Notes under the pieces: model-generated | What the model was told of the DNA's origin: nothing | Seen by the model: the letters and a program-made list of their open reading frames with translations, nothing else | Database searches by the model: none | Made by a program: the position numbers and the translations under genes | Assembly: GCF_013116745.1 (NCBI RefSeq) | Contig: NZ_JABFOE010000001.1 | Location: forward strand, 310,001 to 374,000 | Direction of reading: 5' to 3' | Origin: Arthrobacter sp. 260 | Lineage (GTDB): Bacteria > Actinomycetota > Actinomycetes > Actinomycetales > Micrococcaceae | DNA length: 64,000 nt | Part shown: in pieces, positions 8,101 to 18,900 of the stretch | Position numbering within the stretch: the first letter of the stretch is position 1 | Layout: each line of letters starts with the position of its first letter

Positions 8101-10004
8101 TGGTCGGCGTAGGCGACATGAGCGGCGACGTGTTCGGCAACGGCATGCTGCTCTCCGAGCACATCAAACTTGTTGCCGCATTCGATCACCGGCACATCTT
8201 CCTCGATCCGGCCCCTGACGCTGCGGTTTCCTTCGCCGAGCGGTCGAGGCTGTTCGACCTGCCGCGCTCCAGCTGGGAGGACTACGACGAATCACTGATC
8301 AGTGCCGGTGGCGGGATCTACCCGCGGCAGTCGAAGACCGTACCCATCTCGGATCAGGTGCGGTCGGTCCTGGGGCTGGACGAGGGAGTCACCACCCTGA
8401 GTCCGCCCGAGCTGCTGCGTGCCATCCTCTCCGCTCCGGTGGACCTGCTCTACAACGGCGGCATCGGTACCTATGTGAAGGCATCGAGCGAAACGCACGC
8501 CGCGGTGGGAGACAAGGCTAACGACGCCATCCGCGTGAACGGCAACCAGCTGCGTGCCCGTGTGGTGGGCGAGGGTGGAAATCTCGGGATGACTCAACGG
8601 GGCCGGATCGAGGCGGCGCTGCACGGAGTCATCCTGAACACTGACGCGATCGACAATTCGGCAGGTGTCGACTGCTCGGACCATGAGGTCAATATCAAGA
8701 TCTTCGTGGACCGGTTGGTTAGAACCGGGGCCCTTCCAGCGGAGGAACGCGCCGAATTCCTGCACTCGATGACCGACGAGGTGGGACGGCTCGTCCTGAA
8801 GGACAACGTCGACCAGAACGTTCTGCTCCTCAACGACCGGCAGCGGGTAGTGGAATGGAGCCCGAGCTTCGAACGGTTGATGGACTGGCTCGAGTCGAAC
8901 GCCGACCTGAACCGCGAGCTGGAGGCGTTGCCCACCACCGAGGAGCTCAGGGCACGGGTGGAATCGGGTCAGGGACTCACCTCGCCGGAGCTGTCGGTCC
9001 TTGCGGCCTACGTCAAGATCGAGTTGACCAAGGCGCTGACGAACAGTGATCTGACAGACGATCCCTGGTTCGGCAGGACCCTTCGCGAGTACTTCCCGAA
9101 GCAGCTGGCGGAGCGTTTCGGTAGCCAGCTGGATACCCATCCGCTGCGTCGGGAGATCATCTCGACGGTGATCGCCAACGACATGATCAACATGGGCGGG
9201 ATCACCTTTGCCTTCCGGGTCATGGAGGAAACCTCGGTGTCTGGCCCGGTAATAGCGCGGGCTTTTGTCGCACTTCGGGAGATTTACGACCTTGACGCGC
9301 TGGTGAACGCGCTCGGAGAGCTTCCCCCGAGTTTCCCCACCGACAGGTGGTCAGCGGTCCACCTCGACATGCGTCGCCTGCTGGACCGGGCTGTTCGCTG
9401 GTTCGTGAACAATGTGGGCCAGGGAACCACTGTGGCCGAGGACATCGAGCTGTTCAAGCCTCTGATGGATCCGCTGCGGACCCATCTGGTGGATTACGTC
9501 CGGGGCAGTGACAAGCAACGGGTCGAAGAGTGGTTTGCCCGGGCCGAGGAGTGGGGCCTGCCCGACGACATCGCCCGCCACTGGGCCGAGCAGTTTGAAT
9601 CCTTCGGTTTGCTGGACATCGCCCTGATCGCCCGGCAGATTGACGAACCGGTGGACCGAATCGCGCAGGTCTACTACGCCGTCTATGACAGGTTTGCGGT
9701 CGACAATCTGCTGGAGCGGATTACTACCCTCCCACGGATGGACCGGTGGCAGGCGCTCGCCAGGGCCGCCCTGCGGGACGACCTGTACTCGACCATTGCC
9801 GATATGACTGTCTCGGTCATGAAGGCCTCGTCGTCGCTGGAGCTCGCCGAGGCAGCGGAGCGTCTCGATGCCTGGGAGCAGCAGAACGCTGAAATGCTGG
9901 AGCGTGCGCGGCACATGTTCGTCGAGGTCAACCGGCTGGAGCGTGACGACATGGCTTCGCTGTCGGTGGCGCTGCGGTTGCTCCGGTCGATCGTGCGACG
10001 GTAG
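5160..10004 (+). CDS. gdh: NAD-specific glutamate dehydrogenase, large (GDH-180-class) type
   Basis: The product is 1614 residues, the usual length of the large bacterial NAD-GDH family. These enzymes oxidatively deaminate glutamate to 2-oxoglutarate and ammonium, mainly for glutamate catabolism, in the cytosol. The N-terminal about 700 residues carry the regulatory (ACT-like) region. The catalytic part begins near residue 800 with VARGGLRWSDRREDF and PTGAKGGFF, the substrate/lysine region. A nucleotide-binding segment follows (VVGVGDMSGDVFGNG, around 980), then a helical C-terminal region. ATG at 5160 has a TGGAGG site. The sensor kinase follows after only 12 bases. Long open frames on the opposite strand are shadows of its codon bias. 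Confidence 0.95.
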   Translation: MSSGSSITDQSSSDTSTGEFIDHYYEHLAEEDAKAHTAEALKERALRHRALAENRKSGEAAVDIFDQSDASIVMIVTDDMPFLVDSVTAELVRHQVAIRLVMHPTFIATRDRQDATLHRLQRVPSTAGVSSGDTAALPNVSHLIADGDVAAHIESWIAIEVGRILDDERRQKIIAGLLSVLGDVRAAVEDWPAMRSKVREIAASLDTVPGGEDIPDLDQAKELLTWLDGGNFTFLGFKEYDLVTDDDGQDVLRIAEGDGLGLLRHPVGGRRVQQLTSAGKAKAREKRALVITKANSRSTVHRAAYLDYIGVKRFDAQGNVNGERRFIGLFATSAYTGSVRGVPIVRDKVNAVLLQCGFPRDSHSGKDLLSILETYPRDELFQIEVQDLINTAMGILRLQERRRTRLFLRPDIYGRFMSALVFLPRDRYTTGVRLRIEQELRQTFKAESIDYEARISESALARLFFRIRLPRGVEVAQVEPAELEQRLVGAARSWSEGIDEVVRGRFDRRTAEEVSGLWAEAFPASYRVDYEVEDALKDIERFERCDANSPAAPVMHVYVPEGAGENLEEDARLKLYLTEPKSLSQILPFLHNLGLEVLDERPFEIERSDGREFFLYDLGLKYPAGIDPMSTGRLLEQSFAAAVAGSSESDPFDRLVLKENLRWRQVVILRSYAKYMRQMGNTNSYGFVADTLLANAAVARALVTLFEARFDPDLSDEDRTVTTESAREAVESGLEQVPTLDADKVLRTFGNLIDATLRTNYFQDKRHVSFKFDTSAIDGAPYPRPKFEIWVYSPQVEGVHLRFGKVARGGLRWSDRREDFRTEVLGLVKAQTVKNAVIVPTGAKGGFFAKQLPNPAVDRAAWMEEGKSSYRTFIRALLDITDNLVTGDDGETVVPPPRVVRHDSDDSYLVVAADKGTAAFSDIANELSAEYGFWLGDAFASGGSVGYDHKAMGITARGAWESVKRHFSEFGIDTQAEEFTVVGVGDMSGDVFGNGMLLSEHIKLVAAFDHRHIFLDPAPDAAVSFAERSRLFDLPRSSWEDYDESLISAGGGIYPRQSKTVPISDQVRSVLGLDEGVTTLSPPELLRAILSAPVDLLYNGGIGTYVKASSETHAAVGDKANDAIRVNGNQLRARVVGEGGNLGMTQRGRIEAALHGVILNTDAIDNSAGVDCSDHEVNIKIFVDRLVRTGALPAEERAEFLHSMTDEVGRLVLKDNVDQNVLLLNDRQRVVEWSPSFERLMDWLESNADLNRELEALPTTEELRARVESGQGLTSPELSVLAAYVKIELTKALTNSDLTDDPWFGRTLREYFPKQLAERFGSQLDTHPLRREIISTVIANDMINMGGITFAFRVMEETSVSGPVIARAFVALREIYDLDALVNALGELPPSFPTDRWSAVHLDMRRLLDRAVRWFVNNVGQGTTVAEDIELFKPLMDPLRTHLVDYVRGSDKQRVEEWFARAEEWGLPDDIARHWAEQFESFGLLDIALIARQIDEPVDRIAQVYYAVYDRFAVDNLLERITTLPRMDRWQALARAALRDDLYSTIADMTVSVMKASSSLELAEAAERLDAWEQQNAEMLERARHMFVEVNRLERDDMASLSVALRLLRSIVRR

Positions 10005-10016
10005 GCGGGAGCCAAA

Positions 10017-11492
10017 GTGGCAATCTTCACCGATCCGATCCGCGAGTACGCCCATTTTGGACCGGGTGATGCGGAATGGCTGCATCTGCTGGTGGGGGAC
10101 TGGCAGATGGTTGCGGACCTTGCGTTCGCTGACCTTGCCCTCTGGTTTCCCCTGGAAGACGGTGGGTACGTAGCCCTTGCCCACGTGCGGCCGTCCACCT
10201 CCCACACCGTGTTCCACACCGATTTTGTCGGTGAGCGCATCAGGGCTGACCTTCTGCCGCTTGTCGACAAGGCATGGCAGAGCCAGCAGATGGAGCGTTC
10301 GGGGGACACCAATTGGACCACTGAGATGGCCATGCGGGTCGAGGCCGTGCCAATGGTGCGGAACGGGCGGACCCTCGCCGTCGTCACCTCGCATATGGAC
10401 CTTTCCAGCTCCCGGATGCCCTCCCGGCTGGAGTTGACCTACCGGCAGTGCGCGCACGATCTGCTGCGGATGGGAACGCTCGGGCTGTGGCCCGATTTCG
10501 CTACTCCGACCGGTTCGCGTCGGGGCGCGCCCCGTGTCGGTGACGGTTTGATCCGGCTCGATGTTGAGGGTGTCATCCAGTATGCGAGCCCCAACGGAGT
10601 TTCGGCGTTCAGGAGGCTCGGCGATGTCGAGACGCTTGAAGGACGGTCCCTGGCGGAGGTTGCCACGTCCCTGCTCACCGACCGTCGGATGGTTGATGAG
10701 ACGCTCCCTCTGGTGGTGACAGGCAGGATGCCGTGGCGGACAGAAATTGAATCCCGTGGGGTCAGCCTGTCGCTGCGTGCCATCCCGCTCCGGGACGAGA
10801 AGGACCGGTTCGGAGCGCTGGTGCTCTGCCGGGATGTTTCCGAGTTGCGCCGCAGGGAAATGGAGCTGGTATCCAAGGACGCCACCATCCGCGAAATCCA
10901 CCACCGGGTAAAAAACAACCTCCAGACCGTCGCGGCGCTATTGCGGATGCAGTCGCGCCGGATGGTGAGTGATGAGGGTAAGCAGGGTCTTGAACAGGCC
11001 ATGCGGCGGGTGGGCACGATTGCGTTGGTGCACGAGACGCTGTCCCAGGGACTTTCGCAAAGTGTCGACTTCGACGAGCTCATCGCCCGCCAGTTCCGTC
11101 TATCGGCCGAGGTTGCGTCTCCTGCCCACGTGGTGCGCACCGAGCGTGCCGGTTCCTTTGGTGAGCTGCCCAGTGACTTCGCCACACCGTTGGCGCTGGT
11201 AATCAACGAACTGGTGACCAACGCGGTGGAGCATGGACTGTCGGAGCGCACCGGCACCGTGTGGTTGCTCGCCAACCGGCGGAAGGGTGCCGACGGTGAC
11301 GAGATCCTGAACGTGACGGTCGCGGACGACGGCATCGGGCTGCCGAACGGAGCCCACAAAGAGGGTCTGGGTCTGCAGATCGTCAGGACACTGGTGACGA
11401 GCGAGCTGGACGGCACCATCGAATGGTCGCCCCGGGAGGGCGGCGGCACCGCCGTGACCATTGAACTGGGACTGCACGACAACCGCTCATGA
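10017..11492 (+). CDS. pdtaS: PdtaS-type sensor histidine kinase
   Basis: The product is 491 residues. The order is an N-terminal GAF-like sensor (about 5-150), a PAS-like domain (about 175-285), a HisKA_2 dimerisation segment with EIHHRVKNN (His296 the likely phosphoacceptor) and a HATPase domain with NELVTNAVEHG and DDGIGLP. In mycobacteria PdtaS is a cytosolic kinase that phosphorylates PdtaR, an ANTAR RNA-binding antiterminator. No pdtaR is in this window. There is no membrane segment. The GTG start has GGGAG upstream and lies 12 bases after the glutamate dehydrogenase stop, so read-through co-transcription is likely. A strong terminator follows. Confidence 0.9.
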   Translation: MAIFTDPIREYAHFGPGDAEWLHLLVGDWQMVADLAFADLALWFPLEDGGYVALAHVRPSTSHTVFHTDFVGERIRADLLPLVDKAWQSQQMERSGDTNWTTEMAMRVEAVPMVRNGRTLAVVTSHMDLSSSRMPSRLELTYRQCAHDLLRMGTLGLWPDFATPTGSRRGAPRVGDGLIRLDVEGVIQYASPNGVSAFRRLGDVETLEGRSLAEVATSLLTDRRMVDETLPLVVTGRMPWRTEIESRGVSLSLRAIPLRDEKDRFGALVLCRDVSELRRREMELVSKDATIREIHHRVKNNLQTVAALLRMQSRRMVSDEGKQGLEQAMRRVGTIALVHETLSQGLSQSVDFDELIARQFRLSAEVASPAHVVRTERAGSFGELPSDFATPLALVINELVTNAVEHGLSERTGTVWLLANRRKGADGDEILNVTVADDGIGLPNGAHKEGLGLQIVRTLVTSELDGTIEWSPREGGGTAVTIELGLHDNRS

Positions 11493-11493
11493 C

Positions 11494-11530
11494 AACGGAC
11501 CGCTACCCCTCGGGTAGCGGTCCGTTGTTT
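11494..11530. terminator. Strong hairpin terminator between pdtaS and whiB1
   Basis: A perfect 15-bp stem (11494-11508 with 11512-11526) encloses a 3-base loop and is followed by GTTT. It starts two bases after the pdtaS stop. Because whiB1 converges on it from the other side, it may stop both transcripts, although the T-run is present only on the plus strand. Confidence 0.85.
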
Positions 11531-11577
11531 CCTGCAAGACTTTTGGTCCGCCAGGGACCAGGCGTCACTTACCTCTG

Positions 11578-11826
11578 CTAGGAGGCACGACGTGCGCGGG
11601 CTGCGCGGCGCTTGAGCGCACGACGCTCGTCCTCGCTCAATCCACCCCAGACCCCTGCATCCTGGCCCGATTCGATTGCCCACTGAAGGCAGGTGTCAAC
11701 TACCTGGCAGCGGCGACAGACGCTCTTGGCTTCCTCAATTTGAAGAAGGGCAGGCCCGGTATTTCCGACCGGGAAAAACAGCTCCGGGTCCTTGTCCAGG
11801 CATGCAGCGCGACTACGCCAATCCAT
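11578..11826 (-). CDS. whiB1: WhiB1-family iron-sulfur transcription regulator
   Basis: The product is 82 residues. Four conserved cysteines (Cys9, Cys37, Cys40, Cys46) ligate a [4Fe-4S] cluster. The GVWGG turn and a basic C-terminus (ERRALKRRAARARR) complete the family signature. The N-terminus MDWRSRAACLDKDPELFFP is very close to mycobacterial WhiB1, an essential nitric-oxide-sensitive regulator that binds the sigma-A region 4. It is monocistronic and convergent with pdtaS. The 5' leader holds two hairpins and could impose post-transcriptional control. Confidence 0.93.
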   Translation of the reverse strand: MDWRSRAACLDKDPELFFPVGNTGPALLQIEEAKSVCRRCQVVDTCLQWAIESGQDAGVWGGLSEDERRALKRRAARARRAS

Positions 11827-11846
11827 GTATGATCACTTTCTCCTTC

Positions 11847-11909
11847 GGCCGTTCGAGATTGTGAAAACATTCACGAACGGCCACATAGTAAAGGGGCCCG
11901 TACGGCCCC
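11847..11909 (-). promoter_or_regulatory. Two stable hairpins in the whiB1 leader
   Basis: A perfect 9-bp inverted repeat (11847-11855 with 11874-11882) encloses a second 5-bp dyad (GTGAA 11861-11865 with TTCAC 11870-11874). A further GC-rich hairpin (11893-11898 with 11904-11909) lies upstream in the transcript, followed on the minus strand by TTTACTATG. They lie within the 85 bases before the whiB1 start. The arrangement could be an attenuator, an RNA-stability element or a protein-binding site. Confidence 0.45.
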
Positions 11910-12113
11910 CGATTTCTTCTTCCTCAAGGCTGTCACGTTAAATTCGCCCAAACAAGAGGTAGCAAGCGCTTAATTGTGCAATGTGGTGAGTTATACATCA
12001 CAGGGATTGTCAGTGAGGGCACGATTGGTGCCACGTGACTACTAATCGACTATGTCGGCTGATGGGTTTTCTGTCAAGAGCCGCCCCCTGACGGCTGGAA
12101 GCGTGGTGCAGCC

Positions 12114-12977
12114 TCAGGCCTCCAGAAGATTGAGAAGATACTGTCCGTACCCGCTCTTCAGGTATGGTGCTGCGCAATCCTTGAGCTGGTCATCAGTGAG
12201 GAAACCCTGCCGCCAGGCTGTCTCCTCTGGGCAACCGATGGACAGTCCCTGCCGCTTCTGCACGGTGCGGATGAAGTCGGACGCGTCGGTCAGGGAGTCG
12301 AAAGTGCCGGTATCCAGCCAAGCGGTCCCGCGGGGAAGGATCTCCACGTGCAACTTGCCCCGGGAGAGGTATTCCATGTTCACGTCGGTGATTTCCAGCT
12401 CGCCCCGGGGCGATGGACGCAGTGAGCCAGCGATGTCCAGCACCGAGTTGTCATAGAAGTAGAGGCCAGGAACCGCGTAGTTACTCTTGGGATGCTCAGG
12501 TTTTTCCTCCAGCGATACGGCCCGCTTCTCGTCATCGAACTCGATGACACCGTAGGCAGAAGGGTTCGCCACCCAGTACCCGAACACCGCTCCGCCGTCG
12601 ATTCCGCTGAACCGCTGAAGCTGGGTGCCCATCCCTGGCCCGTAGAAGATGTTGTCCCCAAGTACCAGTGCCACCGACTCGGATCCCACGTGGTCAGCGC
12701 CGAGGATGAACGCCTGGGCGAGTCCCTCCGGTTGTGGCTGCTGCACGTAGGTCAGGGAGATACCAAACCGTGAGCCGTCCCCGAGCAGGTTTTTGAAGTG
12801 CTCGGCGTCGTGCGGAGTCGTCACCACGAGGATGTCCCTGATCCCGGCAAGGATCAGGGTGGACAGGGGGTAATAGATCATCGGCTTGTCATACACCGGC
12901 ACCAGTTGCTTGCTGACCCCCAGGGTGATGGGGTGAAGCCGAGATCCCGTGCCGCCTGCCAGAATTATTCCCTTCAT
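12114..12977 (-). CDS. rfbA: Glucose-1-phosphate thymidylyltransferase
   Basis: The product is 287 residues from the ATG at 12977. The longer open frame upstream lacks family similarity. The nucleotidyltransferase signature [14 protein letters not shown] is at residues 5-18, followed by [19 protein letters not shown]. It joins glucose-1-phosphate and dTTP to make dTDP-glucose, the first step of dTDP-L-rhamnose synthesis. The length matches RmlA. It is divergent from rfbB across 80 bases. No clear ribosome site precedes the ATG, while a TAGCAT -10-like element ends 7 bases upstream, suggesting a leaderless transcript. Confidence 0.95.
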   Translation of the reverse strand: MKGIILAGGTGSRLHPITLGVSKQLVPVYDKPMIYYPLSTLILAGIRDILVVTTPHDAEHFKNLLGDGSRFGISLTYVQQPQPEGLAQAFILGADHVGSESVALVLGDNIFYGPGMGTQLQRFSGIDGGAVFGYWVANPSAYGVIEFDDEKRAVSLEEKPEHPKSNYAVPGLYFYDNSVLDIAGSLRPSPRGELEITDVNMEYLSRGKLHVEILPRGTAWLDTGTFDSLTDASDFIRTVQKRQGLSIGCPEETAWRQGFLTDDQLKDCAAPYLKSGYGQYLLNLLEA

Positions 12978-13024
12978 GATCGTTATGCTATCCGGAGCGG
13001 GTACCGGTAATCGGCGATGCCTAG

Positions 13025-15447
<2,423 letters not shown>

Positions 15448-15484
15448 ACGATAGGGATGACGTACATGCCGCAGGATTGCACCG

Positions 15485-15910
15485 ATGGGTGAGACGGCAA
15501 GCCAGCAGGCTCCGGCGGCCCGTCCCGGCGGGGTCACCATTATTGCGGTGGTCCTCGTGCTGGAGGCGCTGGGCTTGCTCGCTGCCGCGGGGTGGTACCT
15601 CTATGGTCTCCTCACCAGTACTCCCACCTCGCTCGGCGGGGCCATCTTCACCATGGTCTTCCTGGTGGTGATGGCACTCTGGCTCCTGGTGGTGAGCTAT
15701 CACCTGGCCCGGGGATACCGGTGGACCCGGTCTGCCGCTCTGGTCTTCCAGCTGTTCGTGATTGTCATCGCCGTCCCGACCCTCTCCGCCGGAATCATCC
15801 CGGTGGGTCTGGCCCTGCTGGTTCCGGCAGCGGCAGTGCTGCTCCTGTTGTTCACCAGGCCGGTACTTGCCTACATCTCGAGGACCGGCGACAACGCAAA
15901 GGTCCTCTAG
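15485..15910 (+). CDS. Small four-helix integral membrane protein, function unknown
   Basis: The product is 141 residues. After about 15 polar residues there are four hydrophobic segments (about 18-42, 52-75, 85-105 and 107-125), so the protein is almost entirely within the membrane. No catalytic or transport motif is apparent. It starts 37 bases after the rhamnose operon on the same strand and is convergent with the FHA-FtsK gene. Similar small proteins are common in Arthrobacter genomes without assigned function. Confidence 0.65.
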   Translation: MGETASQQAPAARPGGVTIIAVVLVLEALGLLAAAGWYLYGLLTSTPTSLGGAIFTMVFLVVMALWLLVVSYHLARGYRWTRSAALVFQLFVIVIAVPTLSAGIIPVGLALLVPAAAVLLLLFTRPVLAYISRTGDNAKVL

Positions 15911-15976
15911 GGCCCGAATCCCTCACCGTTTTCCCCGGGACTCCAGGGTCACATGGGCTCGTCCGGGCCGGCCCGG

Positions 15977-18900
15977 TCAGCCTACTCGCCCAGCCTGGCC
16001 CGGGACGGCGACCTGGACCTCCTGGACCTCACCGGCGTCGAACAGGAACCCGCGGCCGGGCCGCGGCCTGGCGTCGCAATCCAGGCGCACACCAAAGAAA
16101 TCGCCGTCGGACGCCTGCCGGGGCCCAAGGATCATGCCGGTCCGGCCCGACCGGGCCTCGGCGGCGAGCGGGACCTTCGTGAGAATCGTTGCACCGTCAG
16201 TCACCGCCAGGATCAGGCGGTACCCCTGCGCGAACAGCTGACCGAGGTGACGTTGGGTGTCCTGGGGCAGGTGGTCTGCATCATCGACGAGGAGCAGCGA
16301 TTCCGCCGGTGGACCGCCCGTGCCAGCCAGGAGCCGTGCCTGTCCTGCCCAGAAATCCACCGGGTCCGACCCGGGTGCCGGGCGCACACAGCTGGTCGAC
16401 GATGCAGCGGCGAGCTGCTCGATCAGGGTCGAACGCCCTGAGCCTGGCGGTCCAACGATCAGGAAGACCAGGCGCCTCGTCAGCGTGAGGAAGACGACGT
16501 CGGCCTCGTCACCGCCCACGCCGATCGGTATCCGGTGACTGTCGCCCGGTGCCGCGGTGAACAGTGGATTGCTCCCCTGGATAAAGGTCGGCAGCGGCGC
16601 CACCCGGAACGGTACCGTGACCGGCGTCGCTGGGGGAGCGCCTTGGGCGCGTGAGGCTTCGCGCCGACCGAGGATCACCTGTGCTACGGCTCCCTCGGGG
16701 GTGGCGATGGGTCCCTGGGCCAGGCAGCGACCCGGGACCGGCTCGGTCGGTGGCAGCTTCGGCCACGAAAAGGTGGACTCCCGGGTTGCGCCCAGCGGAA
16801 AGTACAGCCGATTGGGCAGGAGGGGAAAGAAACGCCCCGTGACAACCTCGCGGTCACCGGAGATCACCAGGGTGGTACCGGCCAGCTGACCGTCCCGCGC
16901 GAGGTCCTGCAGCAGTTCCTCCGCCCATGGCCAGCGACTGGCTCTCAGCTCTCCCATCCAGCGGCCCCACCCCGACACGACCACTGTCAGTGCGGGGTCC
17001 AGACGCTGGTCCTGCCCCCGGCCCGATGCCGGTGCGGTGTCGCGCGACAGTCGCTCAGTGACCTCGTCGGCGAGCTTCCGGATGACGCGGGCAGCCCGGC
17101 GTGGTTCCTGGGCGCCCACATAGGCGCCTACCTGCGGGGCGGAGGCCACCCATCGAAGAGTTCCGTCGCCATCCAGGATGTACAGGTGACGGTCGGGGAG
17201 GGTCTCCACCAGGCCCGACACGACCTGGACGAGAGCGCCGGCGGTGCCCGCAACGGACTGGCCAATCAGGGCGAGGTGCGAATCGTTGCCGGGGAACCAC
17301 AGCAGGGGCCGCTGGGTTTGCGCTTCGGGGAGGTCAAGAAGGCCCAACACCACCGCACCTTCGGGAGCCGGTGGCATCGTCAACGCGGTCAGGACAGGGG
17401 GAAGCCCTGGTAAGACCGGAGAGTGCAGGGGTCCATACCGGAAACCCCCGGCGGCAGTGGCTACTGCGGCGATCAGTCCCGCCGGTCCCCGAGTTTCCCT
17501 GGACCGCATCCCTGCCACCGGTGACGTTGGGCGCAGGAGGGACGTGGCCCACTCGATGACCCCCGGCTCCGATCCTTCGCTGTCGGGGCCCGTTGACGCG
17601 GCCTGGAACAGCCTGGCCGGGCCCGTCCCGAGCCGCAGCAGGGCGCGACCGGGGATGTTGACGGGGATGGCCGCCGCTGCCGCTGACCCGACGATGTCGT
17701 GTGATTCGAGGGGTGAGCTGACCCGGAGGGCGATGCTGGCACTCACATTGGCACGGATGTCCGGGCCGAGGGCACCCTGGGGCCGCTGCGTGGACATTAC
17801 CAGGTGCACCCCGAGTGACCTGCCGACAGTGGCAAGGCGCACCAGCTCGCCGGCTGCGCCCGGTACATCCTCCAGCAGCATCCTAAACTCATCGATCACC
17901 ACCACGAGCCGGGGTAGCGGCGGTCGGTGAGCAGGCCAGTCGGCGATGTCGGTGACCAGATGGGTGGCAAAGAGCTGTTCGCGTCGGCGAAGCTCCGCCA
18001 GCAATGACACCAGGGCGCGGGCCACCGACGCGGCCGAGAGATCGGTCAGCAGGCCGACCGCGTGGGGCAGGGTGGACAGGGGCCTCAGCCCGGCACCTCC
18101 CTTGAAATCGATCAGGAGAAAGTTGACCTCTGACGGGCTGTGGTTCAGGGCCACGGACAGAATCAGGGTCCGGAGCAACTCGGATTTCCCGGAACCGGTG
18201 GTGCCGGCGATCACCAGATGAGGCCCATCGGAAACCAGGTCAAACAACTGGACGCCCTCCGCGTTGCTGCCGATTGCCGCGGTCAGTCCTGGAAGCGGTC
18301 CCGCCCAGGCCTGGAGCAGCTGGTCGGGGGTGGAAGGTGCGATCCGGTCAAGGCTGATCCTGGGTGGCAGGACGGGTGGGTCACTACGCGACGGCTGTTC
18401 CTGCTCCCCGCAGACGGGCGACCTCCGGCCGCCGAGAGCGCGGGCCAGCCGTCCAAATGATTGGCCACTCACCAGATCCGGCTGGAAGTTGATGGTCCGA
18501 ATACCCCTCAGCTCCGCCCCTCCACGGCCCAGAGTGACCGCTTCGCGCACCGTTCCGGCCCCGGGGGACAGCTCTCCCGGGGTGCACCCGAAGCGGAAGA
18601 TCGCGGCCGCGCGCGGCACAGGGTCGGCCGCCGCTGAACCGAACAGCAGAACGGGCACCTGCTCCATGGTCTCCGGGAGTGCCGCAATGTCGGCTGGGCA
18701 GGCGAGGATCACACCGGGCAGGAACCGGGCATCTCCGGGCAGATCGGCGGGTGTTCCCACACAGACCGCAGTGCCCGGCCGGTTGCAGAGCTGCAGGAGC
18801 AACGATCGAGCCATTCCCAGTAGGTCCCGCCCCGAGCCGGCGAAGCAGACCTCCGGAGGCCCGATCGCCCGGGTGCCGATCGTGAGCTCGATCAGTACCG

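Noticed and set aside
5328..8195. A 955-codon open frame on the minus strand inside the glutamate dehydrogenase gene
   Set aside because: It is the codon-bias shadow of the real gene on the other strand. Its translation has no recognisable domain and the sense frame is a clear family member over its full length.
11986..12001. GTGA-N8-TCAC taken as a CRP/GlxR site upstream of whiB1
   Set aside because: The spacing between half-sites is 8 bases, whereas the known consensus has 6. It is therefore kept only as an unassigned dyad.
12060..12113. Terminator after rfbA from an AGCCG/CGGCT stem
   Set aside because: The stem is only 5 bp and no U-run follows on the minus strand, so the support is too weak to list.
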